Below, piece after piece: positions 1 through 7,734 of a DNA stretch of 49,143 nt. Position numbers and translations under genes: made by a program. Within the stretch, counting starts at the first letter, position 1. Every line of letters starts with the position of its first letter. The DNA is from a virus, in the IMG/VR virus record IMGVR_UViG_3300035698_015048, positions 1 to 49,143 of that record. One strand, 5' to 3'. The notes below the pieces were generated by a model. The model saw nothing but the letters and a program-made list of their open reading frames with translations, was not told the origin of the DNA and ran no database searches.

Positions 1-1
1 C

Positions 2-118
2 TGCTTCGCGCTGCATATCATCCCAGGTAAGGCGATTGTCTCGACCAATCCGGATTCGGTAGATATCAAAGATGGGAAGTTGGTTGGTGTGACGTGGGGC
101 ACCATTGACGAGAAGTAG
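2..118 (+). CDS. 3' end of an unidentified protein (partial)
   Basis: An open frame enters from the left edge and ends at a TAG at 116-118, giving the last 38 residues (ending GVTWGTIDEK). Its codons are GC-richer than those of the phage genes that follow, and in this it resembles the island at 14.2-15.7 kb. No domain can be named from so short a piece. The promoter that follows starts immediately after the stop, so this gene ends a transcription unit or is read through. Confidence 0.55.
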   Translation, partial: CFALHIIPGKAIVSTNPDSVDIKDGKLVGVTWGTIDEK

Positions 119-147
119 TTTACAAAATCTGAGTTTAAAATTATAAT
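119..147 (+). promoter_or_regulatory. Sigma70-type promoter
   Basis: TTTACA at 119-124 and TATAAT at 142-147 are separated by exactly 17 bases. The -35 differs from consensus at one position. The start would fall near 153-155, at the beginning of the structured leader at 151-242. It would drive the membrane protein and metabolic genes downstream. Confidence 0.7.
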
Positions 148-150
148 TCC

Positions 151-242
151 TGTGTTGCTCGTCGTGGGGGCAACACAATCGAACTCATCTACTCCGTAAA
201 GGGGCCTTCCTAGCGACCGACCACGACCCGGTTGCTAGGGGC
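151..242 (+). ncRNA. Structured leader with two potentially kissing hairpins
   Basis: Hairpin 1 pairs 151-158 with 170-177 (8 bp) and has an 11-base loop at 159-169. Hairpin 2 pairs 209-218 with 230-239 (one G-U), extends by 204-206 with 240-242 across a TT bulge, and has an 11-base loop at 219-229. Bases 161-167 (GTCGTGG) of the first loop are perfectly complementary to 221-227 (CCACGAC) of the second, each flanked by two unpaired loop bases. A small stem 192-195/201-204 lies between. The 3' arm of hairpin 2 contains AGGGG, the only Shine-Dalgarno-like sequence for the ATG at 248. It may be a translational control element; it matches no RNA class I recognise. Confidence 0.6.
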
Positions 243-262
243 ATTTTATGAAAGGAACATAC

Positions 263-616
263 ATGAGCTTTTGGGAAAAAATTAAGTATCTAATTGTTGG
301 ATTCTACAAGCATTTCACTATTACTATATTTACTAATTTGTGGCTATTTTTTACCTTTGCCACGATTAGTCAGCTTGGAAGAAATGAAAAGTTTTTGGAA
401 TATTTTGATGATATTAGCACAGAACATATCAGAACAGGAAAATTAGTAATAAGAAAGGTTACTGATGGATATGACGTGTATGAATTGACTGATGACAACA
501 TTGAGAAACTGGTTAAACGAAACGAATGGGAAATTGATCCTGACTTCTTAGATTTAATGCGCAGCTTTTTTATGGTATGTGCTAAAGTCAGAAAAGAGAT
601 TGAAAAAAATGTCTGA
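263..616 (+). CDS. Small membrane protein of unknown function
   Basis: The product is 117 residues if it starts at the ATG at 263, which has AAAGGA seven bases upstream. An in-frame ATG at 248 would add five residues, but its ribosome site is buried in the leader hairpin. Residues about 10-35 form one hydrophobic segment, so the protein is probably an inner-membrane protein with a charged C-terminal domain. It is the first gene behind the structured leader. The next small frame starts inside its last codons. No family is recognised. Confidence 0.7.
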   Translation: MSFWEKIKYLIVGFYKHFTITIFTNLWLFFTFATISQLGRNEKFLEYFDDISTEHIRTGKLVIRKVTDGYDVYELTDDNIEKLVKRNEWEIDPDFLDLMRSFFMVCAKVRKEIEKNV

Positions 617-749
617 TTGGTGGAGTATAGATCCAGAAACCATTGAACTGATAAAAGGAATAAAAAAGAAAAAAGGAAGAAAGAAAAAAGAGGAAAAAGA
701 TGACGAAGATAAATTATCTAAGAGGGAACGCGATAGAACCGATAGGTGA
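609..749 (+). CDS. Small highly charged protein
   Basis: This frame encodes 46 residues: MSDWWSIDPE, then a lysine-rich stretch and a mixed-charge tail. Its ATG overlaps the stop of the preceding gene, and it overlaps the macro-domain gene by 50 bases in another frame. The overlap at its start suggests coupled translation. The low-complexity lysine/glutamate composition could also be a by-product of the purine-rich leader of the next gene, so it is only a candidate. Confidence 0.4.
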   Translation: MSDWWSIDPETIELIKGIKKKKGRKKKEEKDDEDKLSKRERDRTDR

Positions 750-1194
750 AGGGAAAAAGATAATATGTCACATTTGCAATAACGTAAATAAATTTGGAGC
801 AGGTTTTGCTTTAGCAGTTAGAAGAAAGTGGCCAAAAGTTGCTAAAGAATATTTTAATTGGTTTGAAACGAAAGAAAGCGAATTATTCGGTAGATTCCAA
901 TTAGGTAATATGCAACATGTACCAGTAAGCGATGATACTTGGATTTCAAATATGATAGCTCAACATGGTATCAGAAATAAAAACAATTTACCTCCAATTA
1001 GATACGACGCGCTTGATACTTGCTTATTTGAGGTATATAAATTTTCTTCAGTTCACAACTGTTCTGTACATATGCCAAGAATTGGATGTGGACTAGCTGG
1101 TGGTGAGTGGAGTAAAATAGAACCATTAATTCAAAAAAACATTTGTAACAGAGGAGTGGAGGTATTCGTATATGACTTTGAAGGCCGTGAATAA
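700..1194 (+). CDS. Macro domain protein (ADP-ribose binding or processing)
   Basis: The 164-residue protein is a single macro domain. The N-terminal strand is followed by HICNNVNKFGAGFALAVRRKWP, the ADP-ribose-binding pattern of the Appr-1"-p-phosphatase/TARG1 type. Near the C terminus, MPRIGCGLAGGEW supplies the glycine-rich phosphate loop. Such enzymes bind or hydrolyse ADP-ribose derivatives or remove ADP-ribose from macromolecules. The start has a GAGGAAAAAG ribosome site. The gene overlaps the NAD-dependent ligase gene by 23 bases, so both are translated together. A role in recycling ADP-ribose or countering ADP-ribosylating or NAD-consuming host defence is inference. Confidence 0.85.
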   Translation: MTKINYLRGNAIEPIGEGKKIICHICNNVNKFGAGFALAVRRKWPKVAKEYFNWFETKESELFGRFQLGNMQHVPVSDDTWISNMIAQHGIRNKNNLPPIRYDALDTCLFEVYKFSSVHNCSVHMPRIGCGLAGGEWSKIEPLIQKNICNRGVEVFVYDFEGRE

Positions 1195-3100
1195 AAAGGA
1201 AAAGATCAAAAAACTGGAATCTGAGATTAAACGCCATATCGAATTGTATGAGCAAGGTATACCAGAAATTGAAGATGCAGAATATGACGGATTAATTATA
1301 GGGTTAAAAATTCTTGATCCTCAGAATAGTGTATTCAATATCATCGGACATAAAGCAAATGATGCAGATGTCAAGCATACAACACCAATGTTATCTTTTG
1401 AAAAGGTACACACCGTTGAAGATTGTACCAAATGGATCAAAAAGAAACAGAAACGATTTATTGCTACACCTAAAATTGATGGATTTTCTGTCGATTTAAT
1501 GTACAAAGATGGCAAACTAAACCAGATTAGTTCAAGAGGCAATGGTGAATTTGGTAAAGACTATACCCATTTCATCAATCACTTGTCAGATACGTTTGTA
1601 ACAGAACTTCCCATTGAAATGTCCTGTCATGTTAGAGGTGAAGCCAATGTAAGTAGCAAAAATTTCGATATCCTCAATAGTAAGGAATGGAACGATTTCT
1701 CAAATAGACGTAACGCTTGTCCTGGGATTTTCGGCAGAAAAAATAGTAATTTAGAAGATGCATTCTATGTTGACTTCTTTGCTTATAATATTTTGTTTGA
1801 CGGATTCGAAACTAAACATGAGAAAATGAAATATTTGGAAAGTCTTGGGTTTAAAACTGTGGATTACACAGAAGTTACCGAACCAACCCAATCAGACATT
1901 AAACCTATTATCAAAAAATGGACTGATGAAAGAGACGACTTGGATTATATGATTGATGGTATTGTATTTGAGATTGATGACCTTGCCATACAGAAGAGTC
2001 TTGGTGCAACTGATCATCACCCTAGATACGCTGTTGCTTATAAATTCCAGAGTGAGTCTGCGACAACTACACTCAAAGACATAGAGTGGAAAACCAGCAG
2101 GTTGGGTTCTGTTAAGGGTAAGGCTATTTTAGAGCCAGTAAACATTGGAAATGTAACAGTTCAGAGAGCAACGGTGCATAACGCAGACTTTGTCATGGGA
2201 TATCGAGATGGCATTATGACTGAACCTCCTCTAGCTTTGGGTTCATCTATCATTATTAGTCGAAGTGGAGATGTTATTCCTAAAATTGAAAAAGTTATTG
2301 ATACTTTTGGAAATAATATACCATATCTTCCGATGCAATGCCCCTCATGTCAGACTAAACTAGTTAAGAATGGACCTGATCTGTTTTGTTCTAATGAGGA
2401 TTGTCCTGCCAGAACTTTTAGATCTATTCTTCATTTTGTACAAACATTAGAGATCGAAGATTTGAGCGATAAGCGATTGGAAGAGCTTGGTATTGAAAGT
2501 GTCTCAGAATTGTTCCAGCTATCCTCAGATGACATCAAGGTCAGAATGGACAGATGTGGGGATAAGCTGGCTGACAAGTTGTACAAGAATATTCAGGACA
2601 AAATCAAAGTTCCTTTTGCAACTTTTCTACGATCTTTAAATGTTAAGGGATTAGGAAAAACTGTCAGTAAAAAATTGGCAAAACATTACAATTCTTTGAA
2701 CTCTTTTATTGATGATGCAATAAATGGTAACGCTCCTCTGATAGAAGGTATTGGTCCAGTGATCTGGAAAAATATAGAGGTTGCTTTTGTTTCTGAAGGA
2801 AAATCAGAAACAGCTTTTGGTCTTTTAGATGTTGGAGTAGAAATTTTTCATGAAGAAAAAAAAGAAGTTACAGATGGTTCTATTCAAGGGAAAACTTTCG
2901 TAATTACTGGTACTCTTTCTAAGCCCAGAAAAGATTTTGCACAGATCATCGAAAACAATGGTGGAGTAGTATCTGGATCTATTAGTAAGAAAACCGATTA
3001 CTTGCTGGCTGGTGAATCAGCAGGGTCTAAATTGACTAAAGCTGAAAAACTTGAAGTAAAGATCTTGACAGAGGAAGAATTTCAGGCTATAATAAAATAA
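1172..3100 (+). CDS. ligA: NAD-dependent DNA ligase
   Basis: The 642-residue product has the full LigA layout. The adenylation motif KIDG places the nucleophilic lysine at residue 101. An OB fold follows, then a four-cysteine zinc finger (Cys390, 393, 406, 411), helix-hairpin-helix repeats (about 430-555) and a C-terminal BRCT domain (about 573-642, starting GKTFVITGTL). It seals nicks in DNA using NAD, in replication and repair. It is slightly shorter than typical bacterial LigA (about 670). The start overlaps the macro gene; no better start is seen downstream. Most phages carry an ATP-type ligase, so the complete bacterial form with BRCT is notable. Confidence 0.95.
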   Translation: MTLKAVNKKEKIKKLESEIKRHIELYEQGIPEIEDAEYDGLIIGLKILDPQNSVFNIIGHKANDADVKHTTPMLSFEKVHTVEDCTKWIKKKQKRFIATPKIDGFSVDLMYKDGKLNQISSRGNGEFGKDYTHFINHLSDTFVTELPIEMSCHVRGEANVSSKNFDILNSKEWNDFSNRRNACPGIFGRKNSNLEDAFYVDFFAYNILFDGFETKHEKMKYLESLGFKTVDYTEVTEPTQSDIKPIIKKWTDERDDLDYMIDGIVFEIDDLAIQKSLGATDHHPRYAVAYKFQSESATTTLKDIEWKTSRLGSVKGKAILEPVNIGNVTVQRATVHNADFVMGYRDGIMTEPPLALGSSIIISRSGDVIPKIEKVIDTFGNNIPYLPMQCPSCQTKLVKNGPDLFCSNEDCPARTFRSILHFVQTLEIEDLSDKRLEELGIESVSELFQLSSDDIKVRMDRCGDKLADKLYKNIQDKIKVPFATFLRSLNVKGLGKTVSKKLAKHYNSLNSFIDDAINGNAPLIEGIGPVIWKNIEVAFVSEGKSETAFGLLDVGVEIFHEEKKEVTDGSIQGKTFVITGTLSKPRKDFAQIIENNGGVVSGSISKKTDYLLAGESAGSKLTKAEKLEVKILTEEEFQAIIK

Positions 3101-3108
3101 GGAGGTAG

Positions 3109-3408
3109 ATGATGGGCATTGAATACCAAGTAATGTTTTTTGAGGATTTTGATTGGAACCACAAAAATAAATCAAAAAAGGAATATATTGCCGATTTCAG
3201 TGAAGCTATTCCACATGCTGAATTGGTTGGTAAATGGTATGGTTGGTTAATTTTTGATATTGACAAAACACATGTTTGCGGTAGCGAGTTCAAAGATAAG
3301 CTGAAACAAGCAGGATTTGTTTTTGATCTGGCCTTTTATGTTGATCATCAAAATCCAGTTCCAAAACAATTATGCGAGGGGGAAAATGAAGGAAACAGAA
3401 GTTGCTAG
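3109..3408 (+). CDS. Hypothetical protein
   Basis: This 99-residue soluble protein follows the ligase gene at 8 bases, with a strong AAGGAGG ribosome site before a double ATG (3109 or 3112). It contains many aromatic and acidic residues and no membrane segment. The sequence HAELVGKWYGWLIFDIDKTHV may be a core strand-helix unit, but I cannot assign a family. The last 23 bases overlap the nuclease gene. Confidence 0.7.
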   Translation: MMGIEYQVMFFEDFDWNHKNKSKKEYIADFSEAIPHAELVGKWYGWLIFDIDKTHVCGSEFKDKLKQAGFVFDLAFYVDHQNPVPKQLCEGENEGNRSC

Positions 3409-4045
3409 CATAGTTGTAAAGTATTTAAGAAGCAATGGATGGGAAGTATATCAGGAAGTTGTCGTAGGTAAAGACGCCTGTGATATTGTGGCTGTGAATG
3501 CAGATGGTGATACGTGGTGTATCGAAGCGAAAGTTTCTTTTACGATAAGCGTAATCAGGCAAGCCTACAAATGGAGAAACTATGCAGATTTTTATAGTGT
3601 TGCGGTTCCTCCTATTAAGCTTAAACGATTCAATAGAGATCGTGATTTTGCAGAGAAGATATGTAAGCACTTCGGAGTTGGAATAATATACGCTAAAGGT
3701 GGATGTTCATTTGTTTCTGGCGAATCATTTACTGATAAAAGGCATGATATCAAGGATCATCTCAGAGAAGAACAAAAAGATTTTTGTGAAGCAGGTTCAG
3801 CAAAGGGCGGACAGTTCACAGAATATAAAGGTTCAATCACAAAGATAAAAGCGTTAATGAATGACAATCCTGAGAAGTGGTATACGATCAAAGAGATAGT
3901 TGAAGTTTTAGGTAGCTTGCATTATCGTACAAAAAATTCAGCATTACAGACCCTAAGAGAAAGGCTAAGGATTGCCGAGAAGAAATGGTGTAAAGCAAAG
4001 TTTGAGAAAGGTAAATACATGTTTAAGGTGAGAGATAATGAATAA
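3386..4045 (+). CDS. PD-(D/E)XK nuclease-like protein with C-terminal winged-helix region
   Basis: The protein is 219 residues from the ATG at 3386, which follows GAGGGGG. Residues about 5-50 show the restriction-endonuclease-like core: an N-terminal helix, then GKDACDIVAV with Asp33, and the CIEAKV strand with Glu47 and Lys49. These match the D...ExK catalytic signature. The C-terminal third (about 150-215) looks like a small winged-helix domain (EKWYTIKEIVEVLGSL). This may be a DNA-processing or repair nuclease; the exact substrate is unknown. Its stop overlaps the start of the NadR-like gene. Confidence 0.75.
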   Translation: MKETEVASIVVKYLRSNGWEVYQEVVVGKDACDIVAVNADGDTWCIEAKVSFTISVIRQAYKWRNYADFYSVAVPPIKLKRFNRDRDFAEKICKHFGVGIIYAKGGCSFVSGESFTDKRHDIKDHLREEQKDFCEAGSAKGGQFTEYKGSITKIKALMNDNPEKWYTIKEIVEVLGSLHYRTKNSALQTLRERLRIAEKKWCKAKFEKGKYMFKVRDNE

Positions 4046-4610
4046 AGTAAAAAAGTTTGGTTTTATTGGTCCACCATCTAGTCGTAAGTCAACACTGGCA
4101 AGAGCAGTATCCGCAAAGTTGAAGGCTAACAAAGTTGATGCGGAATATGTCCCTGAATATGCAACACATTTTATTAGAGAATTTTCTCCAATAGTTGATA
4201 TTGGTGAACAATATTTTGTAACCGATAAGCAAATAGAGTTTGAAAATAGAATTAAAAAAGTTGATTGTTTGATTTCTGATTCTCCTCTTTTGCTTGGGTG
4301 GATCTATTCTGCACTTTTTTATCGTGACCTAGAACCGAAACATAAAGAGATGTATTACAATCTCATGAATAAGATTGCTAAGAATGCATATTATACTAAG
4401 CTGTTTGTGTTGCCACCTAGAGAGAATCCAGATCCAAGTCCTGCCAGAGATGGGAGAACAATGGATGCTGAAACACAGAATAAAGTGTATACATTAAGTA
4501 AATCGTTATGTGAATTGTTGCAGATCGAATATGTTGAGGTTGATAATTCAGATACTGAGGCTAGTGCAATATTAGTTACTGATATTATTATGAAAAGTTT
4601 GGGAGATTAA
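4038..4610 (+). CDS. NadR/Ttd14-like P-loop kinase (AAA_28 type)
   Basis: The 190-residue protein begins with FIGPPSSRKSTLARAV, a P-loop of the NadR-like nucleoside kinase family, followed by EYVPEYATHFIREF and LISDSPLLLGWIYS, both typical of that family. Members phosphorylate nicotinamide riboside or related nucleosides, but phage members are poorly characterised. The invariant glycine before the P-loop lysine is replaced by Arg16 (GPPSSRKS), which could weaken ATP binding. It sits between a nuclease and a dNMP kinase gene and overlaps the former by 8 bases. Substrate assignment is uncertain. Confidence 0.75.
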   Translation: MNKVKKFGFIGPPSSRKSTLARAVSAKLKANKVDAEYVPEYATHFIREFSPIVDIGEQYFVTDKQIEFENRIKKVDCLISDSPLLLGWIYSALFYRDLEPKHKEMYYNLMNKIAKNAYYTKLFVLPPRENPDPSPARDGRTMDAETQNKVYTLSKSLCELLQIEYVEVDNSDTEASAILVTDIIMKSLGD

Positions 4611-4611
4611 T

Positions 4612-5262
4612 ATGAGAACTATCATCGGAATTAGTGGTAAGAAACAAAGCGGTAAAGACACAATGGGATCTATCCTTGTCGAGAATTTCGGATTCAAGAA
4701 AATTGCCTTTGCTGATAAGATAAAAGAATTAGCATCTGATCTTTTCGATGTGCATATTCCAGAGGTGCATGGCCCTATCCACGATGAGAAACGAGGAGTT
4801 CTAAAAGACATTGGAGAACTTCTACGAAAAATCGATGACAATATATGGAATAATCAAGTTGCCAAAAAGATTATAAAATGGAAATCTGATAATATTGTTG
4901 TCACTGATATTCGCAGAAAAAATGAAATAGAATTCTTGAAAAGATTTGAAGATGACCATACTCGTGTATTAATCTTGAGATTGCTAAGGAACAGTGAGTC
5001 CAGATCCGATTCACACGTAACAGAGAGAGACTTAGATAATTATCCAGTAAGCAAGTATGATATCATATGGAACAATAGCAAGGGAAGTTTCGAAGATTAC
5101 AAAGTAGAAATCAATACAAGGTTTTCAAATATTATGAGGCCACTTTGCATTCATTGTGAAAGAGTTGTTGACAGATCGGATACTTCGAGCTATAATATAT
5201 TAGAGAAAGACGAATACATTCATTACGAGTGTTCGTTGCAAATTTTAAACGGAGGATTCTAA
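4612..5262 (+). CDS. Deoxynucleoside monophosphate kinase
   Basis: The 216-residue product starts with IIGISGKKQSGKDT, the P-loop of T4 gene 1-like dNMP kinases, followed by FADKIKELA and a VVTDIRRKNEIEFLK segment typical of the family. It phosphorylates deoxynucleoside monophosphates to diphosphates, which supplies DNA synthesis, and may act on modified nucleotides. The last 35 residues add a CIHCERVV plus HYEC pattern that looks like a small zinc site not needed for the kinase. It lies 1 base after the previous stop and 0 bases before the next start. Confidence 0.88.
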   Translation: MRTIIGISGKKQSGKDTMGSILVENFGFKKIAFADKIKELASDLFDVHIPEVHGPIHDEKRGVLKDIGELLRKIDDNIWNNQVAKKIIKWKSDNIVVTDIRRKNEIEFLKRFEDDHTRVLILRLLRNSESRSDSHVTERDLDNYPVSKYDIIWNNSKGSFEDYKVEINTRFSNIMRPLCIHCERVVDRSDTSSYNILEKDEYIHYECSLQILNGGF

Positions 5263-5559
5263 ATGTTCTTTGAGGTGTTGCAAGTTTTAGGTGCGTTACT
5301 GCTTTTCTTCTCCTACTTCCCGCAAATTTTGCAGGTTAAGAGGACAAAGAGAACACAGGACATTAGCTTTAACTTTCTTCGCCTCTTATTTACAAGTAAT
5401 TGTATATTTGTGATATATTCGTTGTATCTCATTATAACGAAAGACACAGGATACTCTTTAGTCGTAACTAATCTTTTGGTAACGTTTTCTCTTGGATATC
5501 TTATGTTGACAGTCATCAAGGAGAGAGTACATGAAAAGCGAAAAACAATTACGAAATGA
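5263..5559 (+). CDS. SemiSWEET/PQ-loop membrane protein
   Basis: This 98-residue protein has three hydrophobic segments (about 5-23, 41-60, 66-85). The first carries SYFPQILQ, the proline-glutamine signature of PQ-loop and SemiSWEET transporters, followed by a basic loop KRTKRTQDIS. Bacterial SemiSWEETs are about 85-100 residues, have three helices and move sugars as dimers. Length and topology agree. The start directly follows the dNMP kinase stop and uses GGAGG. A sugar transporter homologue in a lytic-type phage operon is unusual; the substrate is unknown. Confidence 0.75.
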   Translation: MFFEVLQVLGALLLFFSYFPQILQVKRTKRTQDISFNFLRLLFTSNCIFVIYSLYLIITKDTGYSLVVTNLLVTFSLGYLMLTVIKERVHEKRKTITK

Positions 5560-5719
5560 AATTGATGGATTAGTAGATCTGAATTACTCTATCAGCAAAA
5601 GCGCAAAAATGATGGACTATGCACATGATACCGAAACAAGCGAAAAGGTAGAAGAGATTCATGAAAATAATATTAGGATTAAAATATTGAAATGGGTATT
5701 GGAGAAAAGTGATGATTGA
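5531..5719 (+). CDS. Small hypothetical helical protein
   Basis: The 62-residue product is soluble and mostly helical by composition, rich in lysine and glutamate, with no recognised domain. Its start overlaps the PQ-loop gene by 29 bases and is preceded by GGAGAGAG. Its stop overlaps the next start in an ATGATTGA arrangement, pointing to coupled translation. Confidence 0.65.
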   Translation: MKSEKQLRNEIDGLVDLNYSISKSAKMMDYAHDTETSEKVEEIHENNIRIKILKWVLEKSDD

Positions 5720-6209
5720 AAAGATTCGTAAAACAAGAGAATACTTAGATTACATAGAAGAACATTACAATAATGTCCAAAAGGCTTGGAAACTGGTTCA
5801 AGAAAAATGTAAAGATATGAGATTTATTTTCGATGATTATGTCTTCAAAACTTTGGATATTGAAATAAAAGATCATGATGGTAGCAAATTATCAATGGAA
5901 GAATTTGTACCATATAGAGAATTTTTCTATCCAATAGATGAAACAGAAAAAGAAAATGCTGAATTTGATCTGGCATGGAACAATCACAAATTAGAAAATC
6001 CGCATCATTGGCAAACTTGGACCAAATACCCTAGAGTAGATTACATAGAAATAGATCTTGTTCATAACCTAGTTGATTGGATTGCAATGGGATTGAAATT
6101 TGGTGACACTGCTAAAAGTTATTACGAAAATAACAAAGAAAAGATAACTCTTCCTGAATGGGCTATTAATATGATGTACGAAATTTTTGATAGAATTTAT
6201 TCGGGTTAA
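5712..6209 (+). CDS. Hypothetical protein
   Basis: This is a 165-residue soluble protein rich in aromatic and acidic residues. I chose the ATG at 5712, with GGAG seven bases upstream, over the GTG just before it. The stretch YPRVDYIEIDLVHNLVDWIAMG may be a strand followed by an amphipathic helix. No family is recognised and there is no signal peptide. Confidence 0.7.
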   Translation: MIEKIRKTREYLDYIEEHYNNVQKAWKLVQEKCKDMRFIFDDYVFKTLDIEIKDHDGSKLSMEEFVPYREFFYPIDETEKENAEFDLAWNNHKLENPHHWQTWTKYPRVDYIEIDLVHNLVDWIAMGLKFGDTAKSYYENNKEKITLPEWAINMMYEIFDRIYSG

Positions 6210-6211
6210 TA

Positions 6212-6475
6212 ATGACTCCTAACATACTTACATTTGATGATCCAAAAGAAAGTGGTTGGTATATAACTTTCGCAGTTATTGATAGAGATAGAGAAAAATT
6301 ATCTAGATCAAAAACTTATAAAACTTTCGACAGCATACTTTCAAGAATTGAACCAAAAATGTTATATTGGCATGATGATGAGTATTGGCTTTTCGGATAT
6401 GATCATTACGATTATCTCCGAATGATGGAGCCTTTAAGTATAGATATTGAAAGAACATTTGGGATAGGTGAATAA
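6212..6475 (+). CDS. Hypothetical protein
   Basis: The product has 87 residues, many aromatic (WYITFAVIDRDREKL; WHDDEYWLFGYDHYDYL). It lies two bases after the previous gene, and its TAA overlaps the ATG of the transglycosylase gene. No clear ribosome site is visible, so translation is probably coupled. Function unknown. Confidence 0.65.
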   Translation: MTPNILTFDDPKESGWYITFAVIDRDREKLSRSKTYKTFDSILSRIEPKMLYWHDDEYWLFGYDHYDYLRMMEPLSIDIERTFGIGE

Positions 6476-7275
6476 TGATAACAAAAGAAAAAAAAGACGG
6501 AATAAAAAAAAGTCTCCACAAAACTTGGAGAGTGATGTTCCGTTGGCTATCTCATAATAAAAAAATAGATAATGCTGCAATTTTCTTGATCGAGAATGCT
6601 ACATTGATTGCAGTGGCTTTACTTTTCATCTTTGCCGTGTTCTTAGGTATGGAAACTAATCATATTAATCGTATGCTAAAAAACAGCAAAGCAAAAAATG
6701 AAATATTGATTTCGAATAATGTAGAATTAGCTGCCAATAACAATGGATTGGTAGAAAGAAAAGAAGAGCTTCTGAAAAAAATTGAGGTACTAAAAGCTAG
6801 CAACAGGAATCTTAACTTTATTCAGGGTTGCAATAAAAATGCTAAGTACATTAGAGTTGCTTCCAATGAATTCGGAGTAGATAAACATCTCATAAACTCT
6901 ATAGTCTGGTGTGAATCTAGGTTCAATCCATTTGCGAAAAGCAACGCAGGAGCTATGGGAATGATGCAGTTGATGCCTCAGACTGCGGCAGTATCATGTA
7001 GATCTATTTTTATCATAGGTGGAGAGTTTGATCCAGAATTGATTTGGCATCCATTGTTCAATATTCGGGCAGGAACAAAGTACATAAGTGGAAAGATTCA
7101 AGAATACAAAACACTAGACGAAGCTTTGGCCTCCTATAATGCTGGAAGCGGAAATCTAAGGAAAGCAAAAAAACTTGGAGGAGAAAATTACAGACCATAT
7201 TTGCCATTAGAAACTAAGTTGTATATTGACAAAGTTAAAAGATTCCAAAAGCTATCAAAGGAGTACTTCGAATGA
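6475..7275 (+). CDS. Membrane-anchored lytic transglycosylase (SLT domain)
   Basis: The 266-residue protein has a basic N terminus, one transmembrane segment (about 34-58), a coiled-coil linker (about 65-112) and a C-terminal SLT/lysozyme-like domain. The motif WCESRFNPFAKSNAGAMGMMQLMP carries the catalytic glutamate at residue 147, and ASYNAGSGNL completes the family signature. It cleaves the glycan strands of peptidoglycan. An N-terminal anchor of this kind fits a signal-anchor endolysin released at lysis, though a virion or entry role is possible. It lies far from the holin gene at 24.9 kb. Confidence 0.88.
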   Translation: MITKEKKDGIKKSLHKTWRVMFRWLSHNKKIDNAAIFLIENATLIAVALLFIFAVFLGMETNHINRMLKNSKAKNEILISNNVELAANNNGLVERKEELLKKIEVLKASNRNLNFIQGCNKNAKYIRVASNEFGVDKHLINSIVWCESRFNPFAKSNAGAMGMMQLMPQTAAVSCRSIFIIGGEFDPELIWHPLFNIRAGTKYISGKIQEYKTLDEALASYNAGSGNLRKAKKLGGENYRPYLPLETKLYIDKVKRFQKLSKEYFE

Positions 7276-7493
7276 ACCAACTAGATGAAAAAGCGTATCG
7301 AATTAACACTGATGCTGAGAAATTTTAAAATCATTGGAACTTGAAAAAATGAGACGCAGAACTAAGTATTCGTTATCTATATCGAAAATTAACAATAAAG
7401 TCAAATTTACCTTGAATGTTTCTTAAAAATCGGTTATTTATATAATGGCGGAATGAACACATCATAAGGGATTACCAGAAGTGAATAGAAGAA
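7276..7493 (+). other. Intergenic stretch with GTTATTTAT motif
   Basis: Only tiny frames are present (7272-7328, 18 residues, overlapping the previous stop; 7349-7426, 25 residues), neither with a convincing ribosome site. At 7433-7451 lies GTTATTTATATAATGGCGG, which resembles the GTTAAWTAT motif found before several other genes. It also contains a TATAAT at 7441-7446 without a good -35. It is a candidate promoter for the gene at 7494. Confidence 0.4.
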
Positions 7494-7694
7494 ATGGAAA
7501 AGAAAAGAAAAGAATTAAGAGATGCAATATGTCATATTGCTCGATCAAACTTTCCAGGAGCTTCTCTGTCGTTCATGAAGAAGAGTCTAAAAAATGCGGG
7601 ATATATAGAGGAGATAATTGATTCTGAAATAGCGTATATGGTAAGTGAAAACTTCCTTTGGATCGGTATAGACCAAAGAATATGTATCAGATAA
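7494..7694 (+). CDS. Small winged-helix-like protein
   Basis: The 66-residue product begins with a lysine-rich stretch and contains LRDAICHIARSNFPGASLSF followed by MKKSLKNAGY and a terminal hairpin (LWIGIDQRICIR). This helix-helix-wing order would suit a small DNA-binding protein, but the similarity is only structural intuition. The upstream purine tract provides a weak ribosome site. The next strong promoter begins three bases after its stop. Confidence 0.55.
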   Translation: MEKKRKELRDAICHIARSNFPGASLSFMKKSLKNAGYIEEIIDSEIAYMVSENFLWIGIDQRICIR

Positions 7695-7697
7695 TAC

Positions 7698-7726
7698 TTG
7701 ACAAAATGACAAATTTTAGCTATAAT
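7698..7726 (+). promoter_or_regulatory. Consensus sigma70 promoter
   Basis: TTGACA at 7698-7703 and TATAAT at 7721-7726 are both perfect and separated by 17 bases. Transcription would begin near 7733, at the base of the leader hairpins upstream of the gene at 7870. An early promoter using host RNA polymerase is the obvious reading. Confidence 0.88.
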
Positions 7727-7734
7727 ACAATAGG

